This document shows, one piece after another, positions 1 to 10,962 of a stretch of DNA of 64,000 nucleotides; within the stretch, counting starts at the first letter, position 1, and each line of letters begins with the position of its first letter. The DNA is taken from the NCBI GenBank assembly GCA_030280995.1, contig JASXTE010000001.1, positions 7,143,001 to 7,207,000 of the forward strand, given 5' to 3'. The stretch is from Hemileia vastatrix. Lineage: Eukaryota > Basidiomycota > Pucciniomycetes > Pucciniales > Zaghouaniaceae. The position numbers were made by a program, and so were the translations under genes. The notes beneath the pieces are model-generated. The model saw nothing but the letters and a program-made list of their open reading frames with translations. It ran no database searches and was not told the DNA's origin.

Positions 1-1
1 G

Positions 2-679
2 GCTGATGAACAAACCCAGGATCCTCAATCAACTGAGTCTGAAGCTAGTGACAATGATGAGGAGGAAAATGCTACGTTGAACAAAAAGAGAAGGGCTTCA
101 ACTAGTCTAAATTTCCTCTCCCAAAGAAGACGAAAAAGTGATACTTCATCACAAACACCTTTTTCTTCAATGGAACAGTTTTTAGAGAAACGTGATGCTG
201 GTAAGTGATATCATACCTCTTATTACTTTACTCTGCTTTTCTTCTACTTTATGTTAATTTTTATTCTCACTCTAGAACAAGTGGAAATTGCTAAAGAGAC
301 ACTGAGCTTTGAAAAGAAGAAATACGAGCTCTCTTTAAGGAGGGATGACAGAGTACAAGATTTGGAAGAGAGGAAGTATGAGCTCTCCTTACGGAAGGAT
401 GATCGGATCCAAGATTTGGAGGAGAAGAAGTTTGAGCTCTCTTTACAGAAGGATGGTAGGGCCCAAGATTTGGAGGAGAAGAAGTTTGAGTTAACTCTTA
501 GTATTGAAAAATCCAAAAATAAGGAAAAAACACTCGAGCATCAAAACTTAATGGGACAGATGAAGTATAAGCATGATCTCCAAGAAAGTTCTAAAAAGAA
601 AGATTTCTTGATCGAATGCATTAAAGCAAACAAATCTGTTGAAGAAATAGAACGTTTAATGAAATTTTTTGTTGACTAG
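2..679 (+). CDS. Harbinger-associated Myb-like protein, C-terminal exons
   Basis: Only the 3' end is inside the window. One exon runs from base 2 (the preceding G fits the end of an AG acceptor) to 200, an intron 201-275 (GTAAGT...CTCTAG) follows, and the last exon ends at the TAG at 677-679; codon phase is preserved across the splice. The first part is acidic, then basic and Ser-rich (KKRR near 85-100 and RRRK near 130). The second part is a long coiled coil with three to four 18-residue repeats built on DDRxQDLEExKxELSL. The DNA-binding N-terminus is missing here, but the homologous gene at 59616-60065 shows it. In PIF/Harbinger systems the Myb-like protein binds the transposon ends and brings the transposase to the nucleus; that role is inferred from the family. 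Confidence 0.75.
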
Positions 680-830
680 TTTCTTTTATTTCTTTCACAC
701 TTCATGTGTTCATATTTATTTGTACATAAATTTTAAAATTATTTTCTGTATTTCTTGAAATATCATATTTTAATGTTAAATATTCTTTTTTTAAATAAAA
801 TTTTCAAGTCTCCTTTGAAAATTTTACAAT

Positions 831-1227
831 CCCCCACCCCTGGATTTTTTTGAAGTAAGGGGTGGGTATCACAAAAATTCTTTCATGTCATGAATCTTGA
901 AAGTTTTATATGAAAATTTGGCTTTACTACCCCCTGCATTTTACCGGTATCCTAAAAATTCTTACATGTCAAGAATTTCACAAGTCTTATAAAAAATTTT
1001 GGCACAACCCCCCATGGATTTTATTGAAGTAAGGGACGGGTATCACAAAAATATTTACAAGTCAAAAAAATTCTATATCTGTTTAAAAAAATTGGCAATA
1101 CTCTCCCCTGCATTTTATTGAAGCAAGGGGTGGGTATCACCAAAATTTTTCTAAGTCATCAATTTCACATGTCAGATTTGAAAATTTGGCAATACCCCCC
1201 CCTGCATTTTATTGAAGTAAGGGGTGG
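831..1227. repeat. Degenerate ~93-bp tandem repeat between convergent genes
   Basis: Five copies begin near 838, 930, 1008, 1103 and 1195. Each opens with CCCCTGCATTTTATTGAAG, continues AAGGGGTGGGTATCAC, and ends in a run like AAAATTTGGCAATACC; the second copy has lost the middle of its head. The array sits between the stop of the Myb-like gene and the end of the oppositely oriented oxygenase ORF. It may be simply a decayed satellite inside the transposon. Confidence 0.75.
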
Positions 1228-1569
1228 AAGTCATCTAAATTTAATATAATTACATAAATTATGAAATAAATATCTAATATATATCAATTTCCCTAGTTTA
1301 AAGTAATGACAATCCCTCAAGCCAAAATGCAGACCAAGTCGAGAAACATAAGTTTGGGACTTTCTACAGGTATAGGAAAGAGGAACCCCATGAAACAAAT
1401 AAATGTTATCATGATTACCTGTTATACAACACAAGGTCGATGGCTCATCACATTATTTGAGAAAATTGATATATAAAAAATATTTATTAAAAATTTATGA
1501 AAAAGTATAAAATTTTCGATGACAACTCTAATCCCCATACTTTTTGGATCTAGATAAAGTTTTTTTAAA

Positions 1570-2145
1570 TCAAATAACTTTACCTTCTTTCTTTACCTTA
1601 TTGATTCTTTGTATCAACTTATTACTGATTTGAAATGAGCAACCGAAATGAGTGAAATCTTGACAGGATTCCAAACCAGGAGGAGCTTTGGTCGTTTGAT
1701 GATTATCCTTAGAAGAATTCCAAATAGTTTCGATGATACCATTTCCCAAACCAAAATCAATGATGCACCGGTGGTCTGGAAAATATAAACCATGTCCTTT
1801 GATTTTAGCTGGAGATGGTATTGGGTGGCCAGTTATCGGATTGATATATGAGAATATTCCAAAAGTAAGAAAATTGGCATCATTCCTATCGATATGAATC
1901 CTATTGTGGAATCCAGAATGAGTGATAATAACATTAGAAAATAAAAGATATTCGTGGCTGATATCTTCCAATTCGGAGTCACACCAATTTGGTATTCCAA
2001 CTTTGGTTGCAAGTTCATGATTTTTTTCAAATGCTTTATTACAGAGCTTGTTGAGTTGAAAAGCAAGAAAAGAGTCAAAGGAAGGTAGAGTGTCCCATAA
2101 GCGAAAATCTCCATCTTTTTGAGCTTTAGTGATATTCTTGACCAA
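1570..2145 (-). CDS. Tet/JBP-like 2OG-Fe(II) oxygenase (catalytic part)
   Basis: An uninterrupted reading frame of about 190 codons ends at 1570. It contains the signature of the fungal Tet-like 2OG-Fe(II) dioxygenase family: the segment FHNRIHIDRNDA supplies the iron-binding HxD, the segment around GHGLYFPDHRCIIDFG forms the core strands, NHQTT supplies a candidate distal iron-ligand His, and THFGCSF is the typical C-terminal strand. Tet/JBP enzymes oxidise 5-methylcytosine or thymine in DNA; the fungal members are known to be expanded and often transposon-linked, so DNA demethylation is the probable activity but is not shown here. The frame starts at TTG (2143-2145), stays open to 2187, and has possible splice acceptors just upstream, so one or more N-terminal exons are probably missing from this call. 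It lies between the Myb-like gene and the transposase, in the transposase orientation. No internal stop is seen, unlike the transposase next to it. Confidence 0.72.
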   Translation of the reverse strand: MVKNITKAQKDGDFRLWDTLPSFDSFLAFQLNKLCNKAFEKNHELATKVGIPNWCDSELEDISHEYLLFSNVIITHSGFHNRIHIDRNDANFLTFGIFSYINPITGHPIPSPAKIKGHGLYFPDHRCIIDFGLGNGIIETIWNSSKDNHQTTKAPPGLESCQDFTHFGCSFQISNKLIQRINKVKKEGKVI

Positions 2146-2260
2146 CGAATATATGCCTATATAATTGAAATGCCTAGATAATAATCATATAAGAGTTTCA
2201 GAATCCTTATCCTCTAAATATGCAATATAAAAATGTGAAATAAGACAAGTGAAATTTGGA

Positions 2261-2575
2261 AAAAAGGCTCAACTTCAAAGGTCAAAATCTCAGCAACCAC
2301 TGAACCTAATTCAAACCTGTTTGTGGAAAATGAAAGATATGCTTTAGTAGAATCTTCAGTTAAAGGACATGCGATTTAAATAAACCTAACCCTAATTTGT
2401 TACATAAAAAAATGAAATAAAAATTTAAATTGGGAAAAAAAAGGCTCAACTTTAATGGTCAATATCTCAGCAACCACTGAATCAAATTCAAATCTGTTTG
2501 CAGGAAATGAAAGGTAGCCTTCAGGAGAATCTTCAGTAAAAAGAACATTAGATTTGAATAAACCTAACCCTAATT
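2261..2575. repeat. ~178-bp tandem duplication upstream of the oxygenase ORF
   Basis: Two diverged copies, about 2261-2397 and 2441-2575, share AAGGCTCAACTT, CTCAGCAACCACTGAA and CCTAACCCTAATT in the same order at a spacing of 177-178 bp. They lie 5' of the oxygenase frame and could be leader or promoter sequence. Confidence 0.7.
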
Positions 2576-3418
2576 CCGAGTCTGATTTTCAAAATTTTAC
2601 AAAAACTTGAAAAGTGGTAATGAAGATGAGATCAAAAGGAGTTTTATAAGTTCACTGTTATCCAGATAAGAGTCATACATATATTTAAGTATGAAGTTTA
2701 CATAAAAGGAATGAGATATCATATAGGCATGAAAAAAAGGAGATGAAACTTACCTTGATTGAAAAGTAGGAAAAATAGAGTGAGAAAGATTGATGTTGGA
2801 ATTGTGGGGAAATTGAATATGGAGTAAGTGAAATGCATAAAGAATGTGCAATGTATGTGTTTCAATGAAATGGAGCCAAAAAAAAGTGAAATAAGGGAAA
2901 GGGGGGATAATGACAATGCCAAGGAGGGATGAAGAGTAGGGTGATGGAGCTAAAAAATAAAGTAAAGAGGGAGAGAAAAAAAAGGTTAATTATACCATTG
3001 AAATCCAAAATAACCACTTACAAAAAAAATTTAGATAAAAAAAATAAAATAAACAGAAAAAAACAAAAAAAAATATAATTAGTAATCAAAAAATCAAAAA
3101 AAAAGAATAAAATGACTTACCTGGAGAGATGAGATGACAAAATGAATGAAACCAAATTGTTTGAGGGATGTTGGAGGAGAATAGGAAAAGGATATGAGGG
3201 ATGAATGAAAAAAAAAATCACTGACAAAATATGCAATTTCAGAAAATATGCGATTTCATGTTGAGCTGGTGAAAGAAAACCAATGAGCCATCCAAAAAAA
3301 AGATATTCACCATAAATTCAAAAAAAAAATGAATATGCAACAAACCAAAATACAAAACCAAGTGATTAAAGTACACAAAGAGGACATTTGGAAAGTATGA
3401 AAACATAAAAATTAAAAA
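2576..3418. other. A-rich noncoding spacer inside Harbinger
   Basis: I find no convincing gene here. The plus strand is strongly A/G-rich, especially 2940-3110, with many poly-A runs. The stretch 2605-2735 is also present, inverted, at 50430-50557 in the second Harbinger copy, which shows that it belongs to the transposon. Confidence 0.6.
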
Positions 3419-4679
3419 TTAAAAGGGTGAAGAGAAATGTTGGAGAGTAATTGGCATTATAATGGGGTGTATGCCGGTTGATTGAATGATTTGTGAATCA
3501 AGGGAGGGGAGTGCCAGTGGTGGTTCAGGATCCTCTTCTACATAAAGATCATTCCACTCATCCTTTAAATCAGCTAGAATATTGTGGAGTATTACGCAAG
3601 TCAAGATCCAATGATTTGCAGTTTTGATCTCCAATTTTTTTTGAAATTGGATTCTGAGCTCCCGAAGACTAGAAAATTGTCCCTTTAAAATACCTATAGC
3701 ATGTTCAATTCGTACTCTTGATTGTGCAAGGTGATAATTAAATTTAGTTTTGGGGTCATTTTCTGAATTTGCACCACGGAAAGCAGGTATAATGTACTTT
3801 CCACTTGCATATGCTGAGTCTGCAAGGAGGTACTGAGATTCGTCAAAGTATGAGTCAGGGGATTGAGAAATCCTCATTCTTTGGAAGACGGAAGAGTCAT
3901 GACATGATCCAGGGCAGCCACTGTGAAAATGCAATAAATTTTTTATTGACATCGCATACAAGTTGAACGGCAATAGAGTATCTAGAAAGAAGATAAAAAG
4001 TTAGATTGTGAAAGATGAGAACTTGGAGGAGATTTTGAAGAAACCTTTTTTTGCGATCAAAATAATGGTTGCCATCATGAGCAGGATTTTGACTCAAAGG
4101 GATGGTTGTGCCATCAACAAAACCTATACAGCCAGGGAAACCTTCAGCTTGCATTACTTGAGAGGATTCAAGTCACTGTTCTGGAGTTGGCCAAGCAAGA
4201 GTTTGAGACTTGAGGGAAAGGATAGCAATCATACAGCGCTTGGTGTATAATATCATGGTACCATATCCTATGTTAAAGAGATTATCCAAACGTCTTACGG
4301 CAGCACCATTTCCATTTGAGCCAAAGCGACATAGAGCAACAGCAAGTTGGATGGCAGGATTATGCTTTTTGTTATGAGAATTGTTATGGAAGATAGGATT
4401 ATTGGAGATGAGTTGATAAAGTTTGAAGAAAGAATCGGGAGAAGTTCTAAAAATTTGTGTGAAGTTTAAATGAGGAATGTTGAGGATGGAGTCCAGATCA
4501 TATCGGGGATCATGATAAAGATTTGGCCCCCTGGTGATGATGTAACGCTTTTTGGAAAGAAAACACATATAAGCTAAAGCATCTTCCAAATCAGAGTCAG
4601 ATTTATAGTAAAGAACTAAAAGAAAAGTAATAGCATTCATTGTTGAGTGAAGTAGCTTCCTAGTAGAGAGGTGTTTCAT
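3419..4679 (-). pseudogene. HARBI1-type DDE transposase, disrupted
   Basis: The first in-frame ATG is at 4677-4679. The N-terminal half (to 4176) carries the helix-turn-helix-like region around DPRYDLDSIL and FRFGSNGNGAA-type motifs (RFGSNGNGAAVRRL). An in-frame TGA at 4173-4175 stands where reading continues directly into LESSQVMQAEG. The catalytic core follows: first Asp in GFVDGTTIPL, second Asp in LLADSAYASGKY, Glu in RVRIEHAIGILKG. A GT...AG intron of about 63 bp interrupts the core between DRKKR and YSIAVQL (about 3978-4040). A frameshift near 3925, between KKFIAF and SGCPGSCHD, breaks the frame again. So the DDE residues are all present but the gene needs two repairs to be read; it is a pseudogene. 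Family knowledge: the enzyme excises and inserts Harbinger elements together with the Myb-like partner. Confidence 0.85.
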
Positions 4680-4921
4680 TGTTGCCGGTGGAAGGGTTAA
4701 GTGATGAGGGAAGTGGGAACTCACCGCCAAATGTGCAGTTGGGGTGTGTAGATAGAAAAAAAACTTAAGTGTTCGCCACCAAAATTAAGTAGCATAGAGT
4801 GAGGAAAGACTTAAGGATGGCATCAGCAATTATGAGTCATGTGACTTTCTTTCAAATCCATCATGGATGAGATGAGTTTGGGATCAGGAATTAGGAATGG
4901 AAATTGGGGTATAAGAGGCGG

Positions 4922-4977
4922 GATAATGCATTATCGTGGATTTCTTATCCACTAGCCCTGGGGCTAGTGTATAAGAA
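4922..4977. repeat. Two subterminal palindromes of the Harbinger end
   Basis: GATAATGCATTATC at 4922-4935 is a perfect 14-bp palindrome. At 4942-4977 an inverted repeat with arms of CACTAGCCC and GGGCTAGTG around a TG centre extends outward to TTCTTAT/ATAAGAA with one unpaired position on each side. Both lie about 80-135 bp inside the right terminus, where transposase or Myb-partner binding sites are expected. Confidence 0.75.
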
Positions 4978-5019
4978 TCTTCCGCAATTAATAATGTCTG
5001 ATCCCGGGAAAAAAAATTC

Positions 5020-5061
5020 CTGATCCCTAATTGCAGATCCCTGAACATTGATACCCCCTAA
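5020..5061. repeat. Right terminal repeat and TAA target duplication
   Basis: Read inward on the minus strand the end starts GGGGGTATCAATGTTCAGG; TAA at 5059-5061 is the presumed target duplication. Similar ends occur at 9534-9550 and, more diverged, at about 60345-60372, which supports the boundary. Confidence 0.65.
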
Positions 5062-7962
5062 TGACCATAAATTAATAATTAACTAATTACAAAAAATTAT
5101 AAGTAATAACATCAACTTATAATGAAATTAATTAATTAATTATATAGATTAAACCATAAAAATAAAAGTACTTTACAAATTTATTGAGAACTCTTTATAC
5201 TCAAAATGGGGCAAATAAATCAATAAATCCATAAATAAATAAATTAAAAAAGTTAAAAGTTCAATTTAATTTTTTTAATAAAATAGTACTTTTATTAAAA
5301 TACTTACTTGTTTAAATTACAATGATTATTATACTAGTACAAGTGGTTAAAGTACTTACTCAATATTTTTTTAAACTATATTAACCAAGTATAAAAACTT
5401 TACATCAAAAATTAGTATAGTTTTATTCTTTCTCAAAAAATTGAGTATTTTTTACCATACAAAAAAATGTAATGTGTTTTTTAATAACTATAGTTACATT
5501 TCTTCTGTTTTTTATCAAATAAGTATCTTTGTTAAACTATTAAATTTCTATAGGGTTTAAAGAGATATATACATTGGGTTCTTTTATTTTGTCTTTGTAA
5601 ATAGTTACATAGCAACCCTCATTTATTTGTAAAACTTCATTTAAATTGTTTCCCTTTTTTTATGCACTTAGTAATGTATCAGAGGGCCTCATTTGCCTAT
5701 TTAAAGGCTTTGGATTCTCACTTTTTAGTCTGAATTGTATACATTACCTTACAATTTACAATTAAAATCTTTGTTGCATTTATAAATTTCTTTCTATCAA
5801 TTATATTATTGTGTTTTAACATACTAAGATTTAAGAAACAAATCTATATTCAGGTTTTTTTAAGAGCAGTTCAATTGTTTGATTTTATTTTGTGATAGTA
5901 GAGAGAAAAAAAATTACTTTCTTGTGGAAATTAAAATTATCACATCCAATAGTTGGTATTATCAAAGTTCTTATCTTCCTTATAAGTTCTTTTAGTTAGT
6001 TGCTTTAGATCTTCTTTTCTTCATTATTTTTCTTCTCCTTCACTTTTTGTTGTATATTTTCTTTGATCTTTTAGACAACCTGCTGACAACCAGTATGACT
6101 GATTGAACACTTAGGTCTTTTTTATTCTTCTTGGCTGGTTAGAAAGATATTACTTTATATTTTTTCTTCTGTTGATCAGCTTTAAGGGTAGTTTTAGTTT
6201 CAAAAAAGTCAGTTTCCCTCTGTCTTTGACTAGTTTTATATTTGGGATTCTCATCAACATTTTCAAGAGTGAGTTTCTTGAAATTTTGAAAAGAATTTCA
6301 GTGATAACAAAATTAAATCATGATGGATTTTTTATGAGAATAATAGCTATAATATTTTATGAGATTACCAGCTCTGAATCACTTGAAGTGCTATTAGTTG
6401 ATAAATTATCAATTTCCTCAAACTTTGACAAATACTCTCTAAGTAATGAGGTACCACTCCACTTTAAAAATACAAGTTTATCAAGTAAGTTGAAAAATTT
6501 GAGGCATTCAAATTACCATAATCATTTTATATTCTATGATAAGTGTAATTTTTTGAATCAGAACTTTATAAAAGTAAATAATCCCACAGATTAACTGCAT
6601 TAATAAGTATCAGACAAGATTTAGCTTCACTCCTTCTCCAATCTATTAGATTAGCATTTTTTGGTGCATGCATGCAGTGTTTATAAGAATGAGTAGATCT
6701 TCAGACTAAAAATTGAAGTCAATTATTGACTTTCACAATGAAAAATTTCCAATTGTAAGCATCAGAACCTTCAAAAAATTATCTGTAAACTGATCAGGAA
6801 TAGCTGAGAGAATATATGACATAATTGGGGTAAAATTTGGTTGGGAATCAGATGTTGGGTAATAATTAGATGGTGTAGTCATATTATCAGTTGTAGAAAA
6901 GGTGATGTTAGTGATAAAGGCATATCTTTAGCAGGCATATTCATAAAATGGTATTATAAGAGTTATAATCTATTGATGATCTTTTATTTAATAAAAAATA
7001 ATCACTATAAGTCTAAGAAGAGCACACTGAATAGATCAGAGGTAGTTTCTATAAATCACCTGTAACAGGGAGTGATAAGTTGAATATTAAGTTGGTGGCT
7101 GGATGGTGGTTTTTGTTTAGTTGTGAAATAAATGGTAAGAGAAAAAACATAATTATCATAAAGTATTCATAATTGTAAAATATAAGTAATAGATGGAGAT
7201 ATAGACACAGAAAACCAGCTATATATAGATTTCAGTAATAATAAAATACATACTGACAGATTAATGAGAAAATAAATGTGTACATAATCAACATATGATT
7301 TCAAACATGGATTATGAAGATAAAGTGAAGGCACAAAGAATATAACTATACACTACATTCTACACCTCCCTCCTCCAACAAGTTCTGAATCACAGCTCAA
7401 GAAAATTAATTTCAGATTATCAAGAGAAACTTTCATAACTTATTTCACACACATTAAATCTGACTATATCTCTAGTCTACATCCCAGTTAGAGCTTGGTT
7501 ATATGAGAAGAAACACACAAGAAAAAATAGCTTCCAAAACTATTGAAACTTCCTTCCAATTTGGTCCAATTAGTATCGAATAAGATTTGAAAAAGAGAAG
7601 CTGTAGCAAGATCCACTTGAATATTTCTCTCATAGTTTATATTTAAAATTAAACCAAAGAAAATTCTTAAAAAAGACAAAAATAAAAAAGAGGCTTATTA
7701 AAGGTTTTCAGATTTAAAAAATCTGCACTTAAGTTTGATCAAATCCACACTTATCTGGATGTATCTTTCCAAAAAATACCAGACCTAATAATGGTGTATT
7801 TCAAAATGAAACAGGTAACTTATTTCAATCAAACCTTCAATTTTACAACCAAAATTTCTGTTTTGACAGTGAGCTAAATTGTAAAAAACTCCCCCACCAT
7901 GCTCTCACCCTTCTCTTTTTACTCTCACTTACTCATCGGTTTTTGGTTTATGAAGCTATACA

Positions 7963-8005
7963 CCACATACTATTTGGGGGGCTTGCTAGAAAGTCCTCAA
8001 CTTGA
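7963..8005. repeat. Decayed end of the palindrome-TIR MITE
   Basis: Starts CACCACATACTATTTGGGGGG followed by CTTGCTAGAAAGTCC, a mutated form of the terminal repeat seen intact at 16784-17044 and 58588-58848. No matching second end is clear nearby. Confidence 0.55.
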
Positions 8006-8616
8006 TATTAGATAGAAATTAGACTAAGCTGATAATAAAATGATACTGAAGCCTACCTTGAGCACATTCTGAGCTCTTTGGATAGAATGGATATTTCTTT
8101 TCTGAAAGAAAAGTAAGATTTTAATTTAAAATGAATAAAAACCCAAACAATGAGAGATTTAGAATCAAACAAATGCACAGTATTTTTGAATGAAGCATAT
8201 TTTAATGATTAATTTGAGTTTAACTTGATCAATAAATGACTGAAAATAATTATATTTATTTCAAAAGTATTACTACCAAGCTGTTTAACTATTTTTTTTG
8301 AAGGGATTTAAATTAAAATTAGTGACTCTTTGTGTTTAAAACTCCTGTTAACGCAGAGTACAAAGCTTTTATTATTAAATTTAAACTGTATCTACTGATT
8401 TTTTCTTTGACATATTTTTATTAGTAAATATTATTATTTTAAATTCAATTGAGTTCTTAAAAAACACATCAAATCATCAGAAATATTATACTCTTTATTC
8501 TATAATATAATTTAAATACACATGAACAAAAAAATTGAAATAAATCAATAAAAACAAGTTATTTTTGAATTCCTGGCTCAATGAAGTATTCTCAAAGCTT
8601 CTTTGAATAACCCAAA

Positions 8617-8935
8617 ATGGTCACCACACAATCATGTGAGGGGGACTTGCTAGAAAGTCCTCATCTTGAAGTCAGATGGAACTCAGGTGGAACTCAGGCT
8701 GAACTTAGATGGAACTCTTACTGAAATGTGCTTGAAAAACAACTTGAACTATTGTAAAAACCTAGCTGAATCTTTTCTGGTATCATAATGAAAGTTAAAT
8801 AAAAAAAATCTTAAATTTTGAATGGAAAAAATTCCAGAAATCATTCCAAAAACTGTAAACCAGAAGCGCATAATTTTGACTCAATCTTTTAAATTATAGT
8901 TCAAGATCGAGGTGAACACCCATTTAAAACTATCA
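8617..8935. mobile_element. Decayed copy of the palindrome-TIR MITE
   Basis: The left end CACCACACAATCATG, then GGACTTGCTAGAAAGTCC, is followed by the 11-bp repeats (GGAACTCAGGT, GGAACTCAGGC and so on). Near 8910 the stretch GAACACCCATTTAAAACT matches the MITE interior. Extra sequence between these blocks and the lack of a right end show decay. Confidence 0.6.
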
Positions 8936-9533
8936 ACTTTTCAAGTGATATTTGTACTCTAACTTATCACTCAATTAAAATAGATTGAAACATATTTAAA
9001 ATAATATTTAAATATTTAATATTGTTTAAAAAATTACCAGAATTTTCCAATCTATGTATTTCAGAAAACTTATATGAATTGAATTTTTTTGATTCAATTT
9101 TCAATATTCTGTAATCATGTAATATTATTTTGAGTCATTATTAGTGAAATTGAATACTCCTTTGAATTTTGGTATTCAGTATGTGAACATAAATTGATAA
9201 TTCTTATATATAATGAAAATGATTTTAAATATTCATCCAAAAAAATATGCATAAAAAATATATATTGAAAATTAATATAAAAATTCAAGTTAAATACACA
9301 TATGAAATATTAATATTGAATATTTATATGCAATATAATAATGAATATGCATAAAAAAAAGTAAATTACATATAAATATTAAAACTCATATTGAATGAAA
9401 TATTAAAAAAAATTCAGCATAAATTTATTTTATGATATATTATGTAATTTTATAATTAAATTTATTCTATGTTATATTATTTAATTATTTGAATCAATTT
9501 TATTATATTATATTATATTATATTTTAATACAC

Positions 9534-9550
9534 TCATTAGGGAGTATCAA
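9534..9550. repeat. Harbinger-like terminus abutting a Gypsy LTR
   Basis: TTA followed by GGGAGTATCAA, and then the LTR's own TGTT, matches the Harbinger end at 5058 (read inward) in 16-20 positions with one mismatch. It looks like the edge of a Harbinger-family element cut by the Gypsy LTR, though the match is short. Confidence 0.4.
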
Positions 9551-10829
9551 TGTTGACCAATCCACAATTAAACTGATTGCAGTGTAGAAAGAAAGTTTTA
9601 TAATACTAAGTTAGAAAAAATCCAAGTTGGATTAGCTATCCTTTTTAAAAAAAACTATTTTTAAAAAAGAAGTGCCTGTCACTCTAATTTCTAAAAGACA
9701 GTGAAAGAACATATTGTAAGTGTGGTTATATATATATTTAGGGAGAAGAAAGTAGAATAAATTTGTTGAGATTTTCAAAGAAAAAGGTTAATATATTTCA
9801 ATACAAGTAATCTATCTGTTGGCTATATCTATTTTCAGAAAGCACTAGTATTCTCAGTCACTCCCACTTGAAGCTCTCTATCTAATACTATTCTTACTGT
9901 AGCAATAAAATCACACTACAGCACTACTTCTGGTATGCACACCCGTTATGTACAAAACAAAATATATCCATTTTTCTTCTTCTACATATTAATAAAAATC
10001 TATGTCAATTTATTCACACCCCCTCTGTAAAAGTGAGCTCTATTTTATATACCTTGTATGTTCAGCACCCTTCCCCTATTCTCTTTTTCCCTAATGGCAT
10101 TCCTACACAAGTTTAGCACTAATACAAGAATATCAAATGGTGACTAAGTATCTCAATAATCTATGTACAATTGTTAGAATTAGTCTTGGTCCTAATAGCA
10201 TCTGAAATATTTATGTAAGAAAAACTATTAGCTCCTGACACTCCACCTTTTGTACATAGCCTATTCTTCTTGAGACTCCTGAATAAATAATAGGTACTGT
10301 ACTGCATTCCATACCTATTGTAATACCCTGTTCTTACCATATGAGTATCCACTAATTATGAAACCCTTCCTGCTAAGTAAGTACTCTTCTTTATCTTAGC
10401 TCTTACTTTTCTTACTTATTTTTTTGAGCACTGCTTAATGACCTGCTGTTCTTCTAGTGCTACCCTCTTTTTCTAACAAGTTTCTACCAGTAATGAGCAC
10501 TTGTAGCTTACATCTTAAAACCATCACATTTATCTAGGTGTGAAACCAATACCCTCACTTGTCACTTCTTCTTAAACTCATATTATTCCTCTAGCACTAA
10601 AAATGGCTTCCTCAAGTAAATACCATACCTTCTTGTCTTATAGTCCAGTATGCTATTTCCCCTAATTTTTACTTGCTGCTTCTTGTATATCTATAGTACA
10701 CAAAAAAAATGTGCTCAGATAGTCTAATTTTTCTACACCTTTGAAGCCATTTTTGTTGCACTTCCATAACCATCCTTCCTGGCAACCCCATTGTTGCGCT
10801 TTCTGCATTACTGCAAGATGTGTACCACA
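9551..10829 (-). repeat. 3' LTR of the old Gypsy element
   Basis: About 1279 bp, ending on the plus strand TGTTG...ACCACA. It aligns over its full length with 24347-25624; shared blocks include AAGAAGTGCCTG, CTAGTATTCTCA and GCAAGATGTGTACCACA. The copies are well diverged. A third, solo copy lies at 54941-56221. Confidence 0.85.
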
Positions 10830-10840
10830 CCCTCCCTCAA
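10830..10840 (-). other. Polypurine tract of the old Gypsy element
   Basis: The minus strand reads TTGAGGGAGGG directly before the LTR start TGTGGTACAC. This is the position and composition of the plus-strand primer of LTR retrotransposons. A near-identical tract at 17802-17811 serves the nested element. Confidence 0.7.
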
Positions 10841-10962
10841 TTGCAAATGTCCCCAGGCACTATTTGACCGGGTGAATATCTTGCTCTTTTTCTTCATTCC
10901 TCCTTCTTCTCTTCTTCCATCTTCTAGTATCCCTTTTTATCTTCTTCTATCTTCCTTCCACT

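Larger units (their letters stand above)
1..5058. mobile_element. PIF/Harbinger DNA transposon (right part, left end outside window)
   Basis: The segment carries the two genes expected of PIF/Harbinger elements, a Myb-like partner (plus strand, C-terminal part) and a HARBI1-type DDE transposase (minus strand), plus an unusual third gene, a Tet-like oxygenase. The right terminus is called at 5058, where the inward sequence on the minus strand starts GGGGGTATCAATGTT and is followed outside by TAA, the 3-bp TWA-type target duplication of this superfamily. The left terminus lies upstream of base 1, so the inverted repeat cannot be paired here. The transposase is broken, so the copy is not autonomous. 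A second, shorter relative occupies 50431-60372. Confidence 0.8.
5062..9533. other. AT-rich noncoding region
   Basis: About 4.5 kb of very AT-rich DNA without a recognisable gene. Open frames such as 6172-6594 (+) have low-complexity, AT-driven composition and no family resemblance I can name. The only structure I can support is the pair of decayed MITE ends at 7963 and 8617 and AT-only tracts near 9200-9530. Confidence 0.6.

Noticed and set aside
276..500. Regular 54-bp repeats that could suggest a CRISPR-like array
   Set aside because: They are in-frame protein repeats of a coiled coil in a eukaryotic exon, with no unique spacers.
244..516. Open frame on the minus strand opposite the coiled-coil exon
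   Set aside because: It is the mirror of the repetitive coiled-coil coding sequence and has Ser/Phe-rich repeats caused by it.
2385..2575. CCTAACCCTAA motifs resembling telomere repeats
   Set aside because: Only two units each, at the same place in both copies of a tandem duplication; no telomeric array.
6172..6594. 140-codon hydrophobic frame
   Set aside because: AT-driven Ile/Phe/Ser/Lys composition, no domain, no splice context, no second copy.
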